This document shows positions 33,809-44,514 of a stretch of DNA of 64,000 nt, piece by piece (positions within the stretch are counted from its first letter, which is position 1; each line of letters opens with the position of its first letter). This DNA comes from Heterohyrax brucei. Taxonomy: Eukaryota; Chordata; Mammalia; Hyracoidea; Procaviidae. The translations under genes were made by a program, and so were the position numbers. The notes below the pieces were generated by a model that ran no database searches, was not told the origin of the DNA, and saw only the letters and a list, made by a program, of their open reading frames with translations. The stretch spans positions 133,266,833-133,330,832 of the forward strand of contig CM053141.1 in assembly GCA_028571685.1 (NCBI GenBank). Reading direction: 5' to 3'.

Positions 33809-33879
33809 TTCTCCATGGATACAGGGGTTAGGATTCTAACACATTACTTGGGGAGACACAGTTCAATCCATAACAACAT

Positions 33880-34910
33880 GGTAGATTATTTTATCAAAAT
33901 TCAGCCTGATCCAGGTTCAATCCCTTAATCATTGCAGAATTGTATTGTTTTTACATAATGATTTCATGCAGAAAGAAGTCAAAATAACTGAAATTGGTGC
34001 CCTCAGTCTTTTAAGGTAACTGAGGAGCAATGAATGTTGCAGCTGCTTTTAGGGCTAAATAGAGACTATTCACAGTTACTAAAAGTGAAAAATGAAGGTA
34101 TTTGCAATTTGCTAATTCACTGGCATAAAAAGAAATGTAATCCCCCGTAAACATGCCTTTAGTTTTTAGGATTCCGTGAACCCCCATCTCTGGCAGCCAT
34201 TAAAAAGCATCTTTCCTGGTTAAGTGATGGGGACAGGAGGAAAACGCACACTACTTTTGAAAAAGATGTTTACAAAGAAGATGCTCTGGTTTAAAAAACT
34301 TCTTACTTTCCAGCTGTATACCTATTACGCAGTCAAGGCTTTCTGTTTCATGATTGTTCCCTCTGGTCATAAGCCTAGTTCTTGTTTTAATTACAACACA
34401 AGCTATGTATCGGTACAAAAAAACAACTAGAAAATTCTTGCTTCTCCCTAATGAGACAAAACACAGAAGACAATCTGATTATTTTGAAGTTTCCCAGACT
34501 CCAAAATAATGTGCGTCTTTTGCAAAAAGCAAAGTTTAAACTATACATTCTTGTCACCCTGCCATCCATCTAAAAGGGCAGAACATTGTGCAATAACTGA
34601 AGGTCTGTGAGAAAGATGACGACACACAGACACAATGGTTCAGAGTAGAGGTTTTCTGTCGTTGCAGATGAGTTTATGTTTTCTTTATCCCTCTGGGAGC
34701 CAAAAATATCTATCAAAGGAAAGAAAAACCCTCTGGAACACTACTTTACTTGGGTTCTCAGAAGCTGTTGTGTATTTCTTTTATTAAGAGAGGGTTATTT
34801 TCTGTCTTAAAAAGACTACTGTAAACAGAACTGAACAAACAGAGGCTCAAACCGAGGTTTATAGAAGAATGTCAGTCAGAAGTGCCACCCATCAAATGTC
34901 TTCTGTGCCA
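33880..34910. other. No recognised feature
   Basis: About 1 kb of AT-rich unique sequence. Confidence 0.4.
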
Positions 34911-34914
34911 GTCG

Positions 34915-35110
34915 TGGTGTGGAGTTTTTTAAGTCACTCCTGTCATTTAAGCCTCCTTCAGCTCTGTGAGCCGTACTGTATTATCAGTCCCTGTATGGCA
35001 GGTGAGGACATGGAGGATGAGAGAGATTGCCTGACTTCTGCAAGACTGCGGAGAGACAGGTGTCACGGTCAGGGTTGGAATTTAGAACTTTTTGACCACA
35101 TAATTCGTCA
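34915..35110 (-). repeat. MIR SINE, antisense, diverged
   Basis: 'gcaggtgaggacatggaggatgagag' and 'gttggaatttagaact' resemble the complement of the MIR centre and head. Confidence 0.5.
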
Positions 35111-35169
35111 CATTCTAGGCACCTTGATTGAGCAGAAAAGTCTCTGGAAGAGTCTTCTTACCTTTTCCT

Positions 35170-35293
35170 AACCAAAAAGCCAAGGTTCAAATCCACCAGC
35201 TGCTCCTTTGAGATCCTACAGAGGGAGCAATTCTATTCTGTCTTGTAGGATCACTATGAATAAGAATTGACTAGAAGGCGCTCAACAACAAAT
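35170..35293 (+). repeat. AfroSINE, sense, head missing, with RTE-type tail
   Basis: 'aaccaaaaagccaaggttcaaatcc' to 'agaaggcgctcaacaacaaa'. The end is the RTE-style (caa) tail rather than 'gggtttggttt'. Confidence 0.9.
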
Positions 35294-35297
35294 TCAC

Positions 35298-35380
35298 GTG
35301 TGTGTGTGTGTGTATAAAGATACACACATATGTTCACACATGTGTGGATTTGAACGTGTGTGTGTGTGTATGTATGTTTA
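35298..35380. repeat. GT/CA microsatellite cluster
   Basis: Three short alternating blocks: (GT)n, ACACATATG, and (GT)n again. Confidence 0.85.
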
Positions 35381-35386
35381 CGTAAC

Positions 35387-35590
35387 CAGAGTTCCTGGGT
35401 GGTACAGAAAATTGATTGGCTGCTAACTGAAAGCTTGAACATTTAAGTCCACCCAGAGGCACTTTGGAAAAACGGCTTGGTGATCTACTTCCAACCAATG
35501 AGCCATTGAAAACCCTGTGGAGCACAGTTCTACACTGGCACAAATGGGTTGCCACGAGACAGAATCTACTCAATGGACGTTGGTATTTAG
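35387..35590 (+). repeat. AfroSINE, sense, longer variant
   Basis: 'agagttcctgggtggtacag' to 'ctactcaatggacgttggta', with the extra 'cggcttggtgatctacttcc' block. Confidence 0.9.
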
Positions 35591-35591
35591 G

Positions 35592-35725
35592 TACACATGC
35601 ATGCAACTGTGTGCATGCATATACATGTATAGACATGTACATGTGCATGTACACATACACAGGTACATATGTGCTGCATGTACATAACTAGACACACACA
35701 TATGCACCCACATATACACACAAGT
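35592..35725. repeat. Imperfect ACAT/TGCA-rich microsatellite
   Basis: Alternating purine-pyrimidine sequence ('acatgcatgcaact', 'gtgcatgcatatacatg', 'acatgtacatgtgcatgtac'). Confidence 0.85.
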
Positions 35726-35729
35726 AGGA

Positions 35730-36425
35730 GTAAAATAGTCTGTTCTTCAACGTGAGAGTTATCATCTTTATGTATCCTCTGACAGCATCTTTGGTGAAAA
35801 ATGACTTTTTTTTTTTAAGTAGATAGGCTATTTGTGAAATCAGTTAAGACCAACGTGAGTGTCCTTCTACCCTACCATCCGTTTTGACTGAGTCTAGCAA
35901 CCTAGAGTAATAACACAACATTACATGGATTCATTTTCATAAGGTGCCTGAACTGTTGTCTGGTAGAAAAATAAACTCTTGGTGAAAATAAATCTCACTT
36001 TCAACAAGCACTCTCATCTTCTATCCTACAGACTATTTTTACTAAAATACCTGCCCTCCTTCTGTTGTTTGTACACCACCTTTTTCTTGACTCAATCCAA
36101 TGGTATTCCCCCAGGCTCTGTTGCATTTTGACAAAGAGCCAGTTCACAGCACAGAAGACTCAAAGTAAGGTAACTATGATACTTTCTTATGATTTTCTTA
36201 GAGGGAACCAAGGCAGACATGTGGCATTCTTCACTGTTCCCATTCATCAGTCCTACCCATCCTAGAAGTCTCCATGCTGTTTATCAATATTAAAACTTTC
36301 CCTAGTATTTCTCTGTGATCTGGTAACATCAAAATCCCCATCTGTTCTTTTTGAGTGTCCCATGTTTGAATCTAAAGTACCATTCTTCCCTCCCTCCTCC
36401 AGTTCCACATTATCAAAAAGCTACA
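35730..36425. other. No recognised feature
   Basis: AT-rich unique sequence of about 700 bases. Confidence 0.4.
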
Positions 36426-36426
36426 C

Positions 36427-36663
36427 TATATATTTTATCCTGTATCTTAACACCTACCAAAAGAGGACTTCAGATTCATCTAATCTAGAAAAGATGAATT
36501 GATTCATTAGCTCAAGTCAGGTCCCGACTCATAGCGACCCCAGAGTCAGGACTCGACTCAATGGCAGTAGGTGGGTTTTGTATATTTTATATCTTATATC
36601 ATAACACCTGCCACAAGAGGACATGAGATTCATCTAATCTAAAAGATGAATTGGTTCCATAGC
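36427..36663. repeat. Direct duplication of about 80 bases flanking an AfroSINE scrap
   Basis: 36427-36509 and 36582-36663 are near copies ('cttaacacctaccaaaagag' versus 'cataacacctgccacaagag', each followed by 'attcatctaatct'). Between them lies a rearranged AfroSINE piece (36512-36580) with 'cccgactcatagcgacccc' fused to 'actcgactcaatggcagt'. Confidence 0.8.
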
Positions 36664-36669
36664 TACTTT

Positions 36670-36920
36670 CAGAACTGGAACCCAGAACCTAGAAACTGGA
36701 ACCCATTCCCCAGACTCCAAATCTTGTGCCAAACATGTTTCGCTGAGTAGGCAGAGAGCAATTTTACTCCCTGTTTCTCTGCCAAGTTTTTTATTTGCTC
36801 TTCTTTTATTCTAAAGATAATCCAGACATTCTTGTCTTAGATAATAATTTTAAGATTTACTACTTTGATTATGCTGGTTATTTACACAAATGCTTTACCT
36901 TTTATGCACAATTAGCTTTT
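36670..36920. other. No recognised feature
   Basis: Unique AT-rich sequence. Confidence 0.35.
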
Positions 36921-36924
36921 ATGC

Positions 36925-37075
36925 CAACCCATTCAACAAGCATTTATAAAACATTTACAGTGTACCAGGCATAATGCTAGGCTTGGAGTAAATGCATAGC
37001 ACTGGTCTATGTTCTTACAAAGTTTGTGGTAGAATACTATGATAATTAAGCATATATGAAATGTTAAGTTAATTT
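36925..37075 (-). repeat. L2 3' end, antisense
   Basis: 'ttcaacaagcatttataaaaca' and 'gtgtaccaggcataatgctaggc' are the complement of the L2 terminus. Confidence 0.7.
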
Positions 37076-37334
37076 CACAGTAGGTTATATATCATACCAA
37101 ATTCCACTCTTGACAATCTTTATGTTTATTCTGGTGATTGATTGTCATCTCACAATTAAAATAAATCCTTCTTTGGATTTGAATAAGGTTTACCGTAGGC
37201 CATTTGCCCTGCTGTAAGATAAGTTTGCCTTGTAAATTTTTTTTTTGGTTGTCATTGAGACCTTTAGTTGTCACTGAGCAAGAATTCTTGTGGGATTATT
37301 TTTAAACCCTCACTTCTGGTACTTTTAAATGTAA

Positions 37335-37555
37335 ATGACAATAATAATAATAGCTAACATCTGTTGATTACTATCCGCCAAACACTGTTCTCAGTGTTTT
37401 CCATTGTTAGTTCATAATCTTCACAATCATACTCCTGTAGGTACTAGTTTTACCTTGTTTTAAAGATATAAAAACTGATATACAGAGGATAAATAAAATA
37501 CTAGTCAGCTAAAAAATGGTAAAGCATGGCTACAACATGGGAAGTTTGGCTCTAC
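37335..37555 (-). repeat. MIR SINE, antisense
   Basis: 'tagctaacatctgttgatta', 'ccaaacactgttctcagtg' and 'gtaggtactagttttacc' match the MIR complement. Confidence 0.75.
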
Positions 37556-37559
37556 AATG

Positions 37560-39530
37560 TGTGCTGGTAACTACTGTGTTGAAGTTGCTTCTGCTGAGAG
37601 CCTGGTCACCTCTGGTTGTCCCAGGCCACTCAAGTCTGTTCCCATTTGGCTCTGCTTCTTGAAGTAGAAAGTAGTGTGTTTTAGAATGTTAGCAGCTCAC
37701 CAGCTTCACCAGCATGGACCATCTTCTTTCCCCTTATGCCAGGTGAAGTAGTTCCTGATGCTCTCTTAAAAGGGTCAAAAAGAATTATGGAATTTTCCCT
37801 AGTACCAACCACAAGCAGTGGCTTAGCATAAGAAAAATTGATCATTATTGATTAAAAAACAAATTCTTGGATGATATGTTTAAAAACAAGGAACATAAAC
37901 AAAATTCAAATGCATTTAAAAATAGGATTATAAAACTTCACTTCAGTGGAGCCTAAATGGTGGAAAGAAATAAAGTAAGGCAATTCAGGAGGGATGCATA
38001 AAAGTGCAGTTTACCGGTAACTACACTATGTAGACGTGTTGGTCTAAAATGTGGGAATAGATAAGGTCACCAATGAAAACATAGAACGTGGGAAAAGAAG
38101 GATGTTTCAATGAAGAAACTGTGCAGAAGTGTATCCCACGTGGTGGCAGGGAGTGGAACAGCCTTCTAAAGACAAAAGGGTAAAGAAGCTGTCAGAGAAC
38201 TAAGAAGGAAAACCAAGAGAGCTAAAGAAGAGAAATCCAAAGAGAGCAGTCAATAGTGGCAACTCTTGTGGTTAGGTCATTATGAAGAAAAGGATTGAAG
38301 AGTGCCTGTAGGATTTTCCAGTTAATAAGTGTCCATGATGTGATGGGCAAAAGCCACGTCACAGTGGCTTGACAACTAAATGCAAAGGTGAGGAGAAAGA
38401 GACAAGAGACACTAGTCTTCTAACAAGTGTGGCTGTGAACGCAAGACCACAAGGAAAGTCTGTGATCTATCAGGGAAGCAGGCGGTTTTGAAGAAGAGGG
38501 TTGTGATTTTTATAGAATGAAAAGACAAGAGCAAATGTTAAGTGAGTGGTAAAGAGAAGCAGAAAAGAGGAGATGCGGACTGACCGTGAGCCAGGAGGAG
38601 TTGGGGGAGAAGGAACGTAGGGCAGTGCCGAGGACCAGCAGTGAAAGGTATACGGACTGTTAGTCCTCAGAGAAGGGGTAGCAGACACAGTTTCTCATAG
38701 AAGACATGAAGTGAAGTCAGCACTTTTCTTCCTGAGTGGAAGGGCAGGCTTTTGGAAAAGAGGTCAGAATTTTAGGCAGAAATCTTTTGCTTCGGAAAAT
38801 CTCATTTCAGTTGTGTGTCTTTACTTCAGCTCTTAGCTTTGCTTGCTCACGTTATAATCGTCAATTTATTGTGCATCTGTCGAGATGCCTGCGAAAGCTG
38901 TGTGGGGAATCATGAATTCGGGAATCATTGTTTGGATGACTGGGTTATTGTTTCTTTTGGAAACCTAATGGAACCGTAGTTGTTTCAAAGTCTCCAGATT
39001 GAAAAGGTGCCTGAGATTGTAGCTCCTTTATTTTCTGTAGCTCATTATTATTTGAGTGATGTCTACTTGTTCACCCAGTTGGCTCTGGTTCTCAGGAATA
39101 AGGGCCAAAGCTTTTCAGTCTGAACAATACCTAGGAGCGATCAGAGATTCCCATAGCTCTCGTAGAAATCGCACACTGTTCTTACGAATCCCATGCATGA
39201 TCAAACCATTTTGCTTGGCAGAGTGACAAAACTGACTGGCTTAGGCTGGGATGTACACGGCTGTCTTTTGTTGTCATGTCACTGCTGTGCATTGTGAAGC
39301 TAAGTTTCAGTATCACCCCTCAGCCACGGATTTTTTTGGGTGAGAAAAGAATAAGGATCAGCCAAAGTAACATGCTGGGATAGGCGGAGCTATCTTTCCT
39401 TTCCAGTCGCAGCACAGCCCCTCTCATCCTGCCTTATTAGGTCTCACGTCTTAGTCTGCTGAGCTTAAAATCATGACAGGAGTGAAGATGAGGAGGTGGT
39501 GCTGTGGGAACCACAGCAAAATACAGGTTT
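37560..39530. other. No recognised feature
   Basis: About 2 kb; the purine-rich stretch at 38100-38700 may be very old LINE sequence but I cannot assign it. Confidence 0.35.
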
Positions 39531-39534
39531 GAAA

Positions 39535-39680
39535 TGACATATATTATCTCACACAATTATCTATGTTTTATAGATAAGGAAATTAAAGCCCCAAAATAAT
39601 ACATGCTTTATTTGTCCAAAACTACAATCAGTAGCTGTCAGAAATGGGACTCGAATCCAGATCTGATTTCAAATCCATTG
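39535..39680 (-). repeat. MIR SINE, antisense
   Basis: 'tttatagataaggaaattaaagc' and 'gtcagaaatgggactcgaatcc' match the MIR complement. Confidence 0.7.
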
Positions 39681-39767
39681 TTTTTTACACAAAAAACTGA
39701 GGCATCAGTCAGCATTAGTACTATTAGTGTATTTAAAGATTTCATTTTTAAGTTTACTGTGATTGCA

Positions 39768-39935
39768 CTGGAAACCCTGATGATGTAGTGGTTAATTGCT
39801 ACGTCTGCTAAGCAAAAGTATGGCATTTCAGATCTCCCAGGTACTCCTTGGAAACTCTATGGGGCAGTTTTTCTCTGAGGTATAGGCTCTCTATGAATTG
39901 GAATCAACTCAACAGCAATGGATTTTGTTTTTGGG
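39768..39935 (+). repeat. AfroSINE, full length, sense
   Basis: 'ggaaaccctgatgatgtagtgg' to 'aacagcaatggattttgttttt'. It faces the antisense copy at 39997. Confidence 0.95.
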
Positions 39936-39996
39936 GGGAATGAATGCACTGCTATAGTTATACTTAGGGGTTTTTCTTTTTTCTAAGATAATGAAA

Positions 39997-40145
39997 AAAC
40001 CAAGGCCGTTGCTGTCAAATCACTCTCAGCTCATAGCAACTCTGTAGGACAGAGTAGAGTTGCCCTGTAGGGTTTCCAAGGAGGGACTGGTAGATTTGCA
40101 CTACTCAGCAGCTGAACTCTTAAACCTTGAGCCATCAGGGCTCCC
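39997..40145 (-). repeat. AfroSINE, antisense, with target-site duplication
   Basis: 'aaaaaaccaaggccgttgctg' to 'tgagccatcagggctcc'. The 7-base repeat ctaagat is on both sides. Confidence 0.95.
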
Positions 40146-40149
40146 TAAG

Positions 40150-40325
40150 ATTAGCACCATACAAACATTAGCTGTTATTATTATTGTCACTAAAATCATG
40201 AGTTACAGGAACTTACTTGATTCAGTTCAACAAATTACTAGTTATCCTAGGTAAATAAAACTTTATTCATTTCTTCAGGAAGCAGAGAAACAGTTTTTGT
40301 AAATACACAGGTGAAACATCAGGTT
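40150..40325. other. No recognised feature
   Basis: Short unique AT-rich stretch. Confidence 0.35.
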
Positions 40326-40329
40326 GATA

Positions 40330-40440
40330 GATGCTTCAGAATCAGCTGGATGGCTTGTGAAACCAGAGCTTGCCAGGCCTGCAGTTCGGGTTCCTAGTAA
40401 ATTCTAGGTGGTCTGGAAAACACACTTTGAATGCTGGTAT
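40330..40440. mobile_element. MER5A-type DNA transposon fragment
   Basis: 'cttcagaatcagctggatggctt' and 'aggtggtctggaaaacacactttgaatgctgg' fit the MER5A interior and end. Confidence 0.5.
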
Positions 40441-40444
40441 TGCT

Positions 40445-40875
40445 TTCATCTGATAGACCTGATCCTCAGCCAGTGTTTGAAGGACTAAATGGCTTTTACC
40501 TAATTAAAACATGTTGGATGGCATGTCAGGTAGTTAGAAATACCAAGTATAACGTTGAAACATAGGTAGGAAATGACAAGAAGTCTGGGATTGCAAGCAC
40601 ATGAAAAGAGAAGTGGGAAGTGGTGAGAGATAAGGCTGATTTCATGGGCGCTGCAGGTGCCATGCCAAGGCATGTGGCCTGTCTCCTGTAGGCTGTGCAG
40701 AACAGCTGAAGTCTCTGAAACAGAACACCTCCGTCAAATTTTCATCTTAGGAAGCTGATTCCAAATGCAATAAGGAGGCTTGGAAGAAATTCTCAACTTT
40801 TCACCCAAATGCAGAAGAGGTCCATTGAAAGTCTGTAATACTGTGACAAGGGATTAGTCAAATGCATGCTATCTT
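40445..40875. other. No recognised feature
   Basis: Unique sequence of about 430 bases. Confidence 0.35.
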
Positions 40876-40879
40876 CTGG

Positions 40880-41150
40880 TGTATTAATCAAGCTGTTAAT
40901 CAGTCACTATGTACTCAGCATATGTATAAGCATATGTACAAGATAACATTCTGGTCTTCAAGAGCTTATTTGAGCCAAGACTAACACAGAGCACAAGACA
41001 GAACAGGATTCAACCAAGGACAGAAAAGAGAGTGGTCAGTAAGGGCTGAGGCAATCAGCTGTGATTTTATCACAAAGACTGACCTTGAGGGATGATAGTG
41101 TTACATGACTAGAGAAAGGCAGTGTGGGCAGAGATACCCTGTATCAAAGG
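40880..41150 (-). repeat. L2-like fragment, antisense
   Basis: 'ctatgtactcagcatatgt' and 'gataacattctggtcttcaagagcttat' resemble the L2 complement. Confidence 0.5.
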
Positions 41151-41162
41151 CTAGAACCAGTG

Positions 41163-41335
41163 GAAAACCAGTTGCTGATGAGTCAGTTCCAATTCATGGA
41201 GACCCCATGTGGGTCCAAGTAGAACTGTGCTCTATAGGGTAGCTTTTTCAGAAGTAGATCACCAAGTCTTTCTTCTTAACCAACCTTGGGTTGACTTGAA
41301 CAACCAACCTTTTAGTTTACAACCAAGCATAGTAA
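41163..41335 (-). repeat. AfroSINE, antisense, longer variant
   Basis: 'aaaccagttgctgatgagtcag' to 'caaccaaccttttagtttac'; shares the 'gaccccatgtgggtccaa' variant with 10893. Confidence 0.9.
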
Positions 41336-41339
41336 CTCA

Positions 41340-42595
41340 GAACAGAAGGGAAACTAAACCGTGGGTATACAGGGATAATGATGAGCCAAAGCAACCAAGA
41401 GGAAAGCTTCTTTTTAGCAAACAATACAAGAAGAGTGGAAAAGAAGTTTGGATTAAAAATGCTGTTCCCATAGAGAAGTGGACAAATTTTAGAAAAGGAA
41501 TTATGCAGAGCAACAACGATTGGAAGTATAATACATCTCAACTAACTGCAAGCTCCCTCTTATCTCTCTTTAACCAAATTTAATAGGTATCACATGAACA
41601 GAATACAAAGGCTTGGGAGAAGGGACGATGCATTAGGCCTTGGTTATGATTTGGCCCTAGGAGGTGGCATTGTCCTGTTAAAGATGTGGATTAGTGATCT
41701 GGCATCTCCTTATAAGAGGCCATCTGTCCATTAACTGGCCTGGGAAACCTCCTGTTTCAGATCCCAGATGGCAGCACAATGGACTTTTACAAATGAGACT
41801 TCTTTGATCATTTGCTTGTTCTCAACTTGGCAAATAGGAAAATATTTTTGCATGATGGTTATGTAAATTGTGTGTTTCTGTGTATCTCCTTAAATCACAA
41901 CTATCTTTACAGCATTCCCCTAAGCTTTTTATTCTATTCAAAGATCAGTGTTTGCACAATTTCAGAACTTGCATTTTTCTTGTGTCTTTATAAAGAAGGG
42001 TGGATTTGTTCACAATGTAGATTGGAGTCACTGCCAAGTTCAACATTCCATCCACCCTAAAAGTATCCAAAACTTCAATTTTCTGGCTACACATCATGCT
42101 TTCTCTTAGATTGCAGCATTTTTACTTCCATTACCAGGAGTAGCACATGACTTTTTCTGCAAGCTCATTATTTCCAAAGAGTTGAGACATATGTGTTCAC
42201 AGAAGTGGCTTCCTATGTGACCCTGGGTGGAGAGCAACAAAGCCACATGTGATGTAGATATAGGGGCCTTGGGCAGGGCTCAGCGAGGCACAGTTTCTGT
42301 CTAAGACTCAGTTCACATGCCAGTGGCAGCTTGTGTTGTTCTAATTTAAACAGCACCAAATTAAAACTCTATTTCATATTGTGGTCTTTGATGTCTCCGA
42401 GGAAGAGTTGAAGCTATGGCTAGTAACTCAGTAGATATTCTGAAATATCCGACTTTGAGGTGGGGGGTTCCAGGCATGTGCATTTCTCAGTGCCTCTTCC
42501 TGGAAATGCAGCTAACAGTTCACCCAGTTTAATTATAGGTGTCATTAAAGGCTAATGGAAAGATTTAAATTGAATTTGTCATTAACTGTATTTAA
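41340..42595. other. No recognised feature
   Basis: About 1.25 kb. The 124-codon frame starting in the SINE at 41209 runs into this segment but has no coding signal. Confidence 0.4.
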
Positions 42596-42599
42596 ACAC

Positions 42600-42770
42600 A
42601 AGGAAATCATTGTAGAATAGTGGTAAAGAGGTATGACTATTAAACAAAAGGTTAGTTTGATTCCACCAGGTGCTCCTTGGAAACTGTAGGGGGCAGTTCT
42701 GTTCTGTCCTGTAGGGTTGCTATGAGTCAGAATCAACTTGACAGCAATGGATTTGGCTTTGGGTATATAA
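42600..42770 (+). repeat. AfroSINE, full length, sense
   Basis: 'aaatcattgtagaatagtggt' to 'gacagcaatggatttggctttg'. Confidence 0.93.
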
Positions 42771-42774
42771 ACAT

Positions 42775-44440
42775 AGCCAATCTTAATTTTCATTTTTCTC
42801 CAAAATTTTTGTTTGGAAGAAAAACCAATTTAAAAGAGAGAGAAGACTTTGCCGAAGGGTGCTTCATGGGGCACATAGCCACTGAAAACAAAAAGCCCAA
42901 TTTTAATTGAATCACAGACTGTGTAATTATTTAACCTGTACCAGCTGGTCTCATGAACTACCAGATTCCTTAGAGAGCTTGTACTTGGCCAGAAACATAA
43001 GGCACCTTATTAGTAACAAGAAAAATGCTTTCTGTACCTGTTACTTCCAACCCCTTAGGACCATAGCATATAAGTGAATAAGCCTTCAAGTTCACTTTTA
43101 GATAAGAGGCAGCAATCCCTCCCTTTGTGTGAATGGATTTGCTAACACACGTATAGTCTCTGAGGAATGGCCCACAAAAACAAAATGCTATTGCATCAGA
43201 CAGGTAAGAGTAATTTCTCTTAATTAGTCATTTGCGATTTCATTTTTCACTTGGAAGTACTTGAAATTTAATTTGTTGGTGACTTACAGTTGGCAAACTG
43301 GGTGCTTTGCTTCATCTGTCAACATCAAGCTAACTACAGTACCCTACCCATTGAAAAATGTGTCCTGATTATACATTCCTCACTTATAATGCTAGAATAA
43401 TCCTATCGAGTTTCCCATGATCATTTTTCTTTCAGATTAAATGCTTTTTTCCCTCCACGTCCCCAAGTTATGTAACAGTGAAATAATTCAGATTTGCACT
43501 CATTCACATGTAAGAACATTGGTCTGAGAGGTACAGGGGAGCACATTTTCAGGAAACTACATTTTATGAATTAAGGTGCAAATGTGATTGAAGATGCTCC
43601 CTGCCTTGGCCTTTGATTGAAGAAAAGAACCCATCCTATTTATTTTGTTTAAAAAAACCCTTCCCTAAAGACAGATTGATTGGCATCAGTGTAGTCCACA
43701 TGAATCATAGCTATTGATTATGCATTTATTTTAGCTCTTTGGATTTTATGCCCCGTTACGTCATCATTTGTTATCCGGATAGCGGGCCCTGAGTTTGTGC
43801 TGGGACTGAGTCTGGAAGGTGATTTCTTTTCATTCAAATTAAGCAATATATGAAACAGATGAGCTTTCAAGTACAGAACCATGTGTCTCTTGCCATTTAT
43901 GACCTTGCCCTCCTTATTTCTGTGGAGATTACAGATGCCACACAGTAAAGCCTGTGGCAGGTAGCGGTGTGGAAGACAGTCAAATAGATCAGCACAGGCA
44001 CAGTTCAGTTTCCCGGTTGTCCTGGACATTGTGGAAAGCTAGGTGTTCATCTTCTTGGCTTTTCACACTTAGACTGACCCTTAGAATTCCGAATGTTAAT
44101 GCAGTGGCCATGTTTTGGAAACTCAGACAGTTCTTCCATCTCCTACAGGTGGCAGAAGTGAAAGGAGATGGAATATCTACTGACCACAGGCCACCTTGTT
44201 TGTTAAAGAAAGACTGCCAGCCCCCTGTTAATCTCTGTCTGCTGAGATACCGTGACTAAGGGGTTATCACCTGGCCAGATCACCACTAACCCGTTTAGGG
44301 TCGAGTTCAATAGGCTTTCTGGATGTTTTATATTTAAATACCACTTCTTGTCATCTTATTTTCTGGACAATTTGAGTGAATACATTTAAACCCATTTCAA
44401 TGTATTATTATATACCCTTTCTCCTCTGGTTTCCCATTCA
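42775..44440. other. Repeat-poor stretch before SNCAIP second coding exon
   Basis: No transposon was recognised in about 1.7 kb. A palindrome-like bZIP (CRE/ATF) site TTACGTCAT lies at 43756-43764. Confidence 0.4.
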
Positions 44441-44441
44441 G

Positions 44442-44514
44442 TATTCAGTCACATCCCTCAAGACCATCCCAGAACTGTGCCGAAGATGTGATTCCCAAAA
44501 CGAAGACAGATCAG
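44442..44514 (+). CDS. SNCAIP: SNCAIP (synphilin-1) second coding exon, residues 20-43 plus one base
   Basis: 73 bases, read in phase 0 directly after the exon at 29788-29844. The residues are YSVTSLKTIPELCRRCDSQN then EDRS, recognised as synphilin-1; as I recall human has Thr where Ser stands in CDSQ. The acceptor CAG ends at 44441 and the donor GTAAGT starts at 44515, leaving one G of the next codon (phase 1). In the known gene the following codons begin a Ser-rich stretch encoded by a large exon; that exon is not visible before 64000, so this is the last certain coding exon in the window. This N-terminal region lies before the ankyrin repeats. Confidence 0.96.

Larger units (their letters stand above)
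33113..33873 (-). mobile_element. MaLR-like LTR fossil, antisense, containing nested SINEs
   Basis: Left end 'tgtcttggtttcctagtgctg' and right end 'gggagacacagttcaatcc' are the boundaries of a MaLR-like LTR in reverse. No internal region was seen, so it is a solo LTR. It is old, degraded, and interrupted by SINEs at 33476-33808. Confidence 0.65.
29845..44441 (+). other. SNCAIP: SNCAIP intron between first and second coding exons (14.6 kb)
   Basis: Bounded by GTAAGT at 29845 and a pyrimidine-rich TTTCCCATTCAG acceptor ending at 44441. It carries about fifteen AfroSINE copies or pieces, several MIR/L2 remnants, a MER20-like element and an LTR fossil with nested SINEs at 33113-33873. No other exon with a convincing frame was recognised in it. 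Confidence 0.9.

Noticed and set aside
35592-35725. Regularly spaced repeats that might suggest an array
   Set aside because: It is an alternating microsatellite with no unique spacers; a CRISPR array is excluded in this eukaryotic sequence.
41209-41583. 124-codon open frame
   Set aside because: It starts inside an antisense AfroSINE and runs into unique sequence; no domain, no splice context, no start context of note.
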